Shown: in pieces, positions 23,914 to 29,448 of the stretch | Numbering within the stretch: the stretch's first letter is position 1 | How the letters are laid out: each line of letters opens with the position of its first letter | Program-made: the position numbers and the translations under genes | The notes under the pieces: model-generated | What the model saw: the letters and a program-made list of their open reading frames with translations, nothing else | What the model was told of the DNA's origin: nothing | Databases searched by the model: none | DNA from: DATFJC01 sp964528795 | GTDB taxonomy: Bacteria; Patescibacteriota; Patescibacteriia; UBA2591; UBA6264 | Assembly: GCA_964528795.1 (NCBI GenBank) | Contig: CAZGUY010000009.1 | Coordinates: 1-29,448, forward strand | Direction of reading: 5' to 3' | Length of the DNA: 29,448 nt

Positions 23914-26130
23914 TTAATAACCCTTTGAATTCATCGTAGTTATACTGGCCCCTCCCATAAACTCACGATCAAATCCATAAAACTCTGATATTTGATCCCC
24001 TTGCGAATTAAAAAGTTTAATTTGAGTAGATTTCCCATAAGAAGGAACTGTAGCAATTTCAACCTTACCATCATCATCAAAGTCTTCTACTGTCACATTA
24101 ACTCCATTATAAAAACCTTTTCCGTATGCTAAAAATTGTAATCTTAAAAGTAAAAACACTGAATCAAAAACCCTTACATAAGAAGAGGCTCCTGAACCAA
24201 CACTTGTTATAACCTCACTAGTTCCATCTCCGTCAGCATCTCCACTTGAAACATGAACTCCTCCTCTATATTCTTTGTTAAAGGCAAAAAATTGAAACTC
24301 AACATCCCCATTTTTATTAAAAGCTCTGACATGTGGTCCTCCACCAGCCTTGGCTCCTGTTATTATTTCATCAATTCCATCTCCATTTATGTCTCCAGCT
24401 GCAACATTAACTCCCCCTTTGAAGTTATCACCATAAGCAAAAAAACTTGCCTGTTGAACTCCACTTTTATTAAAAGCTCTAACATGTGGTCCTCCACTTG
24501 GTCCAGCTCCTGTTATGATTTCATCAATTCCATCTCCATTTATGTCGCCGACTGCAACACTCACTCCTCCTTTAAACTCTTTGTCATAAGCAAAGAAACT
24601 TGCTTTTGGGGTACCGTTTAAACTAAAAGCTCTGACATGTGGTCCACCACTTGCCTTAGCTCCTGTTATGATTTCATCAATTCCATCTCCATTTATGTCT
24701 CCAGCTGCAACACTCACACCTCCTTTGAACTCTTTGTTATAAGCAAAGAAACCATTAACAGAAAGACCAGCACTATCAAAAATTCTAACGTGTGGTCCTC
24801 CGCTTGGTCCAGCTCCTACTACAATATAATCACCCCCTGATAAAACTTTCATCTGACTATGAGCATGATCTAGGCTAGCATATGCATTAATACGACCACT
24901 ACCTAGTTCTCCTTGAAAATCTGGATTCATAACTTCTACGCTGTCTGCCTTATTGATTATAAAATCATAAATTTGTTCATTTTCAAATAAAGGATTAATA
25001 GAATATAAAAGCCCAGCTAAACCAGACACTAATGGAGCAGCAATTGAGGTACCAGACCAATAACCCCCATAATAATCTTGAAATTCCTCTATATCAGAAT
25101 TCTGAGCTAAGGCCCCATAAATATGACTACCAGGAGCAGAAACATCTACACATTTTGTTCCATAATCAGAAAAACTTGCTTTTTTATCAGAACTATCTAG
25201 AGCAGCTACTCCTATAATAAAATTATCATCATCTTCATCTAAACAAATTGGATAATTTGATTTTTCATCTAAATCAATAGGGTCTGTTCCTCTTTCATTA
25301 CCTGCTGCTGCCACTATTGTTACTCCTTCTTGCCAAGCTTTTTTAAGGGTTTGTTTTAAAAAATAACTTTTATCAGTTCCAACAAAACTTAAATTAATTA
25401 CTTTAGCTCCATTATCAACTGCATAATTTATAGCATTAATAACTTCCTCCACATTACCTCCTCCTTGACTATCTAAAACCCTAAGAGGCATAATAGTATT
25501 TTTCCAAGCTAAGCCTGTTACTCCTTCACCATTATTGCCTTGAGCAGCTGCAACACCTGCAATTAAAGTACCGTGATGGATACCACTTTCAGTATATTCC
25601 TCATTAAATTTAGGGTTTGGGTCAGGCCCATCATTTACAAAGTCCCAACCATTAATATCGTCAACGTAGCCATTCTTATCATTGTCTTTTCCATCTCCTT
25701 TTATTTCATCTTTATTAACCCAGATATTGTCTTTAAGGTCAGGATGATCAATATCAACCCCTGTATCTAAAACAGCAATTTTAATATCTTTATTACCGCC
25801 TTTAGTAAAATCCCAAGCCTGAGGAGCTTTTATTTTATCTAAATACCATTGTTTATCATAAAGGGGGTCGGCCGGTAAAAAACTGCTTTCAAGTCTATAA
25901 TTAGGTTCTGCCCATTCAATAGTAGGTATTTTTAAAACTTGCTCTTGCCAATCTGATATGTTATAGCCAGAAATCTTTTCAACTTTATAAATTTTTTCAC
26001 TTGCTTTTAGTTTAATTAAAAGACTATCCGCCCCTTTGGATTTCTCAATAGCTTTAGTCCTAGGCGGTAAAATTAATAAGATAAATAAACTTATAAGTAT
26101 AATAATTTTTCTCTTATCAAAATTAAACAT
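23914..26130 (-). CDS. Secreted subtilisin-like protease with C-terminal FG-GAP beta-propeller
   Basis: A 738-aa exported serine protease (S8). Residues 1-27 are a signal peptide and about 30-85 an inhibitor-like propeptide. The catalytic triad is D122 (AVLDTGVDIDHPD), H186 (HHGTLIAG) and S362 (SGTSIAAP), with N278 as oxyanion residue. From 436 on, six repeats of about 51 residues (GPSGGPHVRAF ... GGVSVAAGDINGDGIDE) hold DxNxDG calcium loops like FG-GAP/VCBS blades, so a six- or seven-bladed propeller is expected. The propeller may bind a surface or a host-cell ligand; this is inference. No cell-wall anchor follows. It lies between pcm and hsp20 in an operon. Confidence 0.92.
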   Translation of the reverse strand: MFNFDKRKIIILISLFILLILPPRTKAIEKSKGADSLLIKLKASEKIYKVEKISGYNISDWQEQVLKIPTIEWAEPNYRLESSFLPADPLYDKQWYLDKIKAPQAWDFTKGGNKDIKIAVLDTGVDIDHPDLKDNIWVNKDEIKGDGKDNDKNGYVDDINGWDFVNDGPDPNPKFNEEYTESGIHHGTLIAGVAAAQGNNGEGVTGLAWKNTIMPLRVLDSQGGGNVEEVINAINYAVDNGAKVINLSFVGTDKSYFLKQTLKKAWQEGVTIVAAAGNERGTDPIDLDEKSNYPICLDEDDDNFIIGVAALDSSDKKASFSDYGTKCVDVSAPGSHIYGALAQNSDIEEFQDYYGGYWSGTSIAAPLVSGLAGLLYSINPLFENEQIYDFIINKADSVEVMNPDFQGELGSGRINAYASLDHAHSQMKVLSGGDYIVVGAGPSGGPHVRIFDSAGLSVNGFFAYNKEFKGGVSVAAGDINGDGIDEIITGAKASGGPHVRAFSLNGTPKASFFAYDKEFKGGVSVAVGDINGDGIDEIITGAGPSGGPHVRAFNKSGVQQASFFAYGDNFKGGVNVAAGDINGDGIDEIITGAKAGGGPHVRAFNKNGDVEFQFFAFNKEYRGGVHVSSGDADGDGTSEVITSVGSGASSYVRVFDSVFLLLRLQFLAYGKGFYNGVNVTVEDFDDDGKVEIATVPSYGKSTQIKLFNSQGDQISEFYGFDREFMGGASITTMNSKGY
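23917..24825 (-). repeat. Six tandem 153-bp repeats encoding propeller blades
   Basis: The spacing of the recurring 'gctcctgttatgatttc' block is exactly 153 bp. Units 1-4 (24825 down to about 24214) are very similar at DNA level; units 5-6 are diverged. High identity of the inner units points to recent copy-number change or gene conversion. Confidence 0.85.
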
Positions 26131-26135
26131 AATAT

Positions 26136-26759
26136 CTAAGAATCTTTTACTAAGGGAACAAAAGTAAAACCGTGAAATGATTTACGATTTATTCCTTTTT
26201 TAGTTTTTGTTATTAAAACAAGATCATTATTGTCTCTTATCGGTATAATCATTTTCCCTCCCTTTTTCAATTGTTTTATAAGATTTTCAGGAACTTTCCG
26301 GGCAGCAGCAGCTATATGAATTCTATCGAATGGAGCTTTTTCTTCTAAACCCTTATAACCACTTCGTAAGTAAAATTTAACTCTGCCTGATTTTACAAAA
26401 TTATATTTAGAAACATTATCTTTACCAAAATTCTTTAATTTCTGAATTCTTTCTAAAGCAAAAACCTTTCCCTTTTTTCCTACAACATGAGATAAAAGAG
26501 CTGTAACCCAACCAGAACCAGAGCCAATATCTAAAACCTTGTCTCCTTTTTTGGGAGACAAAAGTTCTAACATAAAAGCCACTGTTAAAGGTTGAGAAAT
26601 AGTTTGTCCTTCACCTATAGAAATGGGAAAATTTTTATTTGCTTGATCTTTATATTTTTCAGGAATAAAATCTTTTCTTTGTATTTCTTGGAAAGCATTT
26701 ATAATTCTATCTGATTTCAAATAACCTTTATCAATAAGTTTTTGAATAAGTTCTTTCAT
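26136..26759 (-). CDS. pcm: Protein-L-isoaspartate O-methyltransferase
   Basis: A 207-aa S-adenosylmethionine-dependent enzyme that methylates isoaspartyl residues so that aged proteins can be repaired. The family block IGEGQTISQPLTVAFMLELL is at 47-66, and the SAM motif I VLDIGSGSGWVTALL follows. FDRIHIAAAARKVPENLIKQLKKGGKMIIP forms the later strands. Length matches the bacterial family. It starts 1 nt after the gyrA stop and ends 5 nt before the subtilase gene, so it is in the operon. Confidence 0.9.
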   Translation of the reverse strand: MKELIQKLIDKGYLKSDRIINAFQEIQRKDFIPEKYKDQANKNFPISIGEGQTISQPLTVAFMLELLSPKKGDKVLDIGSGSGWVTALLSHVVGKKGKVFALERIQKLKNFGKDNVSKYNFVKSGRVKFYLRSGYKGLEEKAPFDRIHIAAAARKVPENLIKQLKKGGKMIIPIRDNNDLVLITKTKKGINRKSFHGFTFVPLVKDS

Positions 26760-26760
26760 T

Positions 26761-29280
26761 TTACTCCATTATATTAAATGAAGTTAGTTTATCATTTGAC
26801 TCTTTAAATCTCATAAGTTTAACTCCCTGAGTTGCTCTTCCTATAGTAGAAACATCTTTTAAAGGAGTTCTTATAATTTGGCCTTTTTTAGAAACTAATA
26901 ATAAATCACCTTTTTCTTTTTCTATAACTCTACCTCCAACTACAGGGCCAGTTTTTTTAGTTACATCTGCTGTTTTAATACCAACCCCAGCTCTTGATTG
27001 AGCTCGATATTCTTTCATTTCTGTCATTTTTCCAAACCCATTCTCCATTACAACAAAAAGTTTATAATCTTCTTCTTCACCAGAACCTGGTACTACATCC
27101 ATGCTAACAAGATGACCCTTTTTCAATTTCATACCCTTTACTCCTTGAGCATTCCTTCCCATTGGTCTAAGCTCATCTTCATCAAACCTAATTGCTTTAC
27201 CTTTGTTAGAAATCAAAACTATTTCATCATTACCAGTAGTAGGTTTTACCCAACCCAACTCATCACCCTTTTTAAGACTTATAGCAATAAGACCAGCTCT
27301 TCTCACTTTTTTAAAGTCATCAACTGGCACTTTTTTAGTTTTACCATCTTTAGTTGCCATAACAAGATAATCATACTTTTCTAAATCAGAAACTGGTAAC
27401 ATAGCAGATACTTTTTCGTCCTTATCAAGCTCTAAAAAGTTTATCAAAGCCTTACCTCTGGCAGTTCGAGTAGATTGAGGTAATTCATAGGTTTTTAACT
27501 GAAATACTCTTCCCTTAGAAGTGAAAAATAAAAGTCGGGTATGAGTGCTAGTAGATAAAATATGACTTATTTGATCCTCTTCTTTTAAATTCATGCCTTT
27601 AATCCCTTTTCCTCCTCGAGCTTGAGATCTAAAGCTTTGAGGAGATACTCTTTTTACATAACCACCTTTAGTATGAATAACAATAGCAGGATTATCAGGA
27701 ATTAAATCCTCTTGATTAAACTTTTTAATACCTGATTCTACTACTTGAGTTTTTCGACCATTGTCATATTCTTCTTTTAATTCTTTAGTTTGTTTTTTAA
27801 TAATGTCTAGAATTCTTTTTGGTTTGTCTAGTATATCTTGTAAATCTTTGGCTAATTCTTTTTTATCTTTTAATTCGTCTCTAATCTTTTTCTGTTCTAA
27901 ATTAGCTAATCTATGAAGACGAATGTTTAAAATTGCTTTAGCTTGAACTTCACTTAAATCATATTCTTTCATTAATTTGTCTTGAGCAGCTGATTTATCT
28001 TTTGATTTTTTAATTAATTTTATAATTTCATCAATGTAATCAATTGCAGTTACAAGTCCTTCTAAAACATGAATTCTTTTTTTAGTTTTAACTAAATTAT
28101 ATTTTGTCTTTCGTTTAACAACTTCTTTTCTATGGTTTATATATTCTTGTACTAATTCTTTTAAGGTAAATACCTTAGGTTGAATACCATCTTTTAATGC
28201 TACAATATTAACGTGGAAAGTACGTTGTAAATTTGTTGCTTTAAATAAATTGTTTAGTACTTTTTCAGGATAAGCTTGTTTTTTTAAATCAAACACTACC
28301 CTAATCCCTTGCTTATCCGATTCATCTCTAACATCTTGAACGTTTTTAAACCTTTTATCTTTATTTTTAATTAATTTAGCAATCTTAGATAAAAGTTTTG
28401 CCTTATTTGTCATATAGGGAAGTTCTGTAACAACAATGCGGTGTTTATTTTTAGTTCTTTCTACGATTTCAGTTTTTGCTCTTGTAATAATAGGTCCTTT
28501 TCCAGAGGCATAAGTCTCTTTCATTTTATCAACATTAAAAGTAATACCACCAGTTGGATAATCAGGTCCTTTAAAGTGTTCAAATAGATCATCAATATCT
28601 GCTTCAGGCTTATCAATTAAAAGTAAAACTAAATCACAAATTTCTCCCAAATTATGGGGTGGAATTTTAGTAGCCATTCCTACTGCAATACCCATCGCCC
28701 CATTTACTAAAAGAGAAGGCAAAAGACCTGGTAAAACTTGAGGTTCTTCAATAGTGCCATCATAATTAGCATCAAAGTCAACTGTTTCTTGATCAATATC
28801 TTTAAGTGTTTCTTCAGCTATTTTAGTTAATTTTGCCTCTGTATAACGGTAAGCAGCAGCACTGTCACCATCAATTGAACCAAAGTTACCTTGACCATTA
28901 ACCATTGGATATCTATATGAAAACTCTTGCGCCATTCTTACTAAAGAACTATATACTGAAGCATCACCATGAGGATGAAACTTTCCAAGGGTTTCACCAA
29001 CTACTGTAGCAGACTTTCTGTGCTTTCCATCATGAGTTAATCCCATTTTATGCATAGCATAAAGTATTCTTCTATGAACTGGTTTAAAGCCATCTCTTAC
29101 ATCTGGCAAAGCTCTTGAAACTATAACACTCATTGCATAATCAATATAAGAATCTTCTACCTCTTCTTTTAAAGAAACAGGTTTTTCATTAGATCTATTT
29201 TCTTCTTGTTTTTCATCCTTTTTATTTTCTTCGTCCTTTTTTTTCTTTTTATTTTTCTTCTTTGATTTTTTCTTTGACAT
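26761..29280 (-). CDS. gyrA: DNA gyrase subunit A
   Basis: An 839-aa type II topoisomerase subunit that cuts and rejoins DNA. Residues 1-34 are an unusual Lys-rich extension. The core starts with YIDYAMSVIVSRALPDVRDGFKPVHRRILYAM; the catalytic Tyr146 lies in AAAYRYTEAKL. A six-bladed C-terminal domain contains a GyrA-box-like QARGGKGIKG, which supports gyrase rather than topoisomerase IV. The quinolone-determining stretch is HPHGDASVYSS: Ala and Ser stand where E. coli has S83 and D87. The start overlaps the end of the upstream gene by 32 nt. gyrB is not in the window. Confidence 0.93.
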   Translation of the reverse strand: MSKKKSKKKNKKKKKDEENKKDEKQEENRSNEKPVSLKEEVEDSYIDYAMSVIVSRALPDVRDGFKPVHRRILYAMHKMGLTHDGKHRKSATVVGETLGKFHPHGDASVYSSLVRMAQEFSYRYPMVNGQGNFGSIDGDSAAAYRYTEAKLTKIAEETLKDIDQETVDFDANYDGTIEEPQVLPGLLPSLLVNGAMGIAVGMATKIPPHNLGEICDLVLLLIDKPEADIDDLFEHFKGPDYPTGGITFNVDKMKETYASGKGPIITRAKTEIVERTKNKHRIVVTELPYMTNKAKLLSKIAKLIKNKDKRFKNVQDVRDESDKQGIRVVFDLKKQAYPEKVLNNLFKATNLQRTFHVNIVALKDGIQPKVFTLKELVQEYINHRKEVVKRKTKYNLVKTKKRIHVLEGLVTAIDYIDEIIKLIKKSKDKSAAQDKLMKEYDLSEVQAKAILNIRLHRLANLEQKKIRDELKDKKELAKDLQDILDKPKRILDIIKKQTKELKEEYDNGRKTQVVESGIKKFNQEDLIPDNPAIVIHTKGGYVKRVSPQSFRSQARGGKGIKGMNLKEEDQISHILSTSTHTRLLFFTSKGRVFQLKTYELPQSTRTARGKALINFLELDKDEKVSAMLPVSDLEKYDYLVMATKDGKTKKVPVDDFKKVRRAGLIAISLKKGDELGWVKPTTGNDEIVLISNKGKAIRFDEDELRPMGRNAQGVKGMKLKKGHLVSMDVVPGSGEEEDYKLFVVMENGFGKMTEMKEYRAQSRAGVGIKTADVTKKTGPVVGGRVIEKEKGDLLLVSKKGQIIRTPLKDVSTIGRATQGVKLMRFKESNDKLTSFNIME

Positions 29281-29448
29281 ATTTTTGTAACACTTTGTCT
29301 TTTAATTTGTTTATATTTATATTATTAGAATTGTTTAAATCTAATAAGTCTTTTAATTTTGACTTTTGATAAGATTGATCTGTGGTTTGAATAGCATTTT
29401 TCATCTTAGAAAAAAAACTATCTTTTTGAGAGCTTTTTTTAAAATTAA
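29249..29448 (-). CDS. 3' end of an unidentified gene overlapping gyrA
   Basis: An open frame enters from the right edge and ends with TAA at 29251-29249, overlapping the gyrA start by 32 nt. The visible 65 codons are Lys/Asn/Ser-rich (for example QTTDQSYQKSKLKDLLDLNN) and end KEKIKEEK. The overlap in a different frame suggests coupled translation with gyrA. No family can be recognised; this could also be a chance frame in A-rich DNA. Confidence 0.5.
   Translation of the reverse strand, partial: NFKKSSQKDSFFSKMKNAIQTTDQSYQKSKLKDLLDLNNSNNININKLKDKVLQKYVKEKIKEEK

Noticed and set aside
23917..24825. CRISPR-like array
   Set aside because: The 153-bp repeats are contiguous, in frame and encode propeller blades; there are no unique spacers. 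No CRISPR array or cas gene is seen in the window.

Overview
The window is AT-rich, densely coded, and almost entirely on the minus strand. Only one convincing protein gene (122-583) lies on the plus strand. It looks like a small-genome bacterium of the Candidate Phyla Radiation (Patescibacteria, Parcubacteria-like). The reasons are a 16S rRNA gene with T in place of C inside the usual 515F primer site, lysine/glutamate-rich tails on ribosomal proteins, most tRNA genes without an encoded CCA, VanW and FG-GAP surface proteins, and nearly universal absence of Shine-Dalgarno sequences. The phylum call is an inference from these traits, not from a database match. A run of exactly 100 N (7494-7593) marks a scaffold gap inside a tRNA cluster.

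Layout. 1-50: a broken tRNA-Gly-like 3' end. 122-1486: a flavodoxin (+), a small Cys protein and thymidylate kinase. 1558-7235: a seven-gene iron-sulfur/redox operon with two MinD-like ATPases carrying ferredoxin inserts, a [4Fe-4S] uracil-DNA glycosylase, a cation-efflux transporter fused to a dinitrogenase-cofactor (NifX/NifB-type) domain, a free-standing domain of the same family, a zinc ribbon, and a CcdA-like thiol transporter with a redoxin domain. This resembles the 'orange protein' gene neighbourhoods of strict anaerobes. 7310-7677: tRNAs Phe, Val(TAC), a partial one, and Leu(GAG). 7683-9528: L19, guanylate kinase, pseudouridine synthase. 9605-11800: an unusual 731-aa protein built from two winged-helix plus phosphoesterase units, the first of which has lost its metal ligands. 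11889-14008: CCA-adding enzyme and an NlpC/P60-like protein. 14034-14280: tRNA-Val(GAC) followed by a 150-bp scar bounded by a copy of its 3' end. 14312-15550: Ste24-type membrane protease. 15759-17500: tRNA-Ile and a 16S rRNA gene with no 23S beside it. 17607-19415: trmD, khpA, rpsP. 19485-29280: infB, VanW protein, Hsp20, subtilase with a beta-propeller, pcm and gyrA, then the 3' end of one more gene.

How it fits together. Translation and RNA maturation dominate (S16, L19, KhpA, TrmD, IF-2, RluA-type synthase, CCA enzyme, tRNAs, 16S). The ancestral rpsP-khpA-rimM-trmD-rplS block is split: the 16S gene follows trmD, rplS is about 9 kb away, and rimM is absent from this window. Sigma70-like promoters (TTGACT or TTGATT, 16-17 nt, TATAAT-like) can be read at eight sites.

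The most surprising signals are: (1) the 16S 3' end, where the anti-Shine-Dalgarno CCTCC is replaced by an AT-rich sequence, although two genes still carry a perfect GGAGGT; (2) the tandem active/inactive phosphoesterase protein; (3) two distant tRNA 3'-end fragments preceded by nearly the same AACGAGYGACG flank, suggesting a family of integration scars; (4) the anaerobe-type Fe-S island in what seems a reduced genome.
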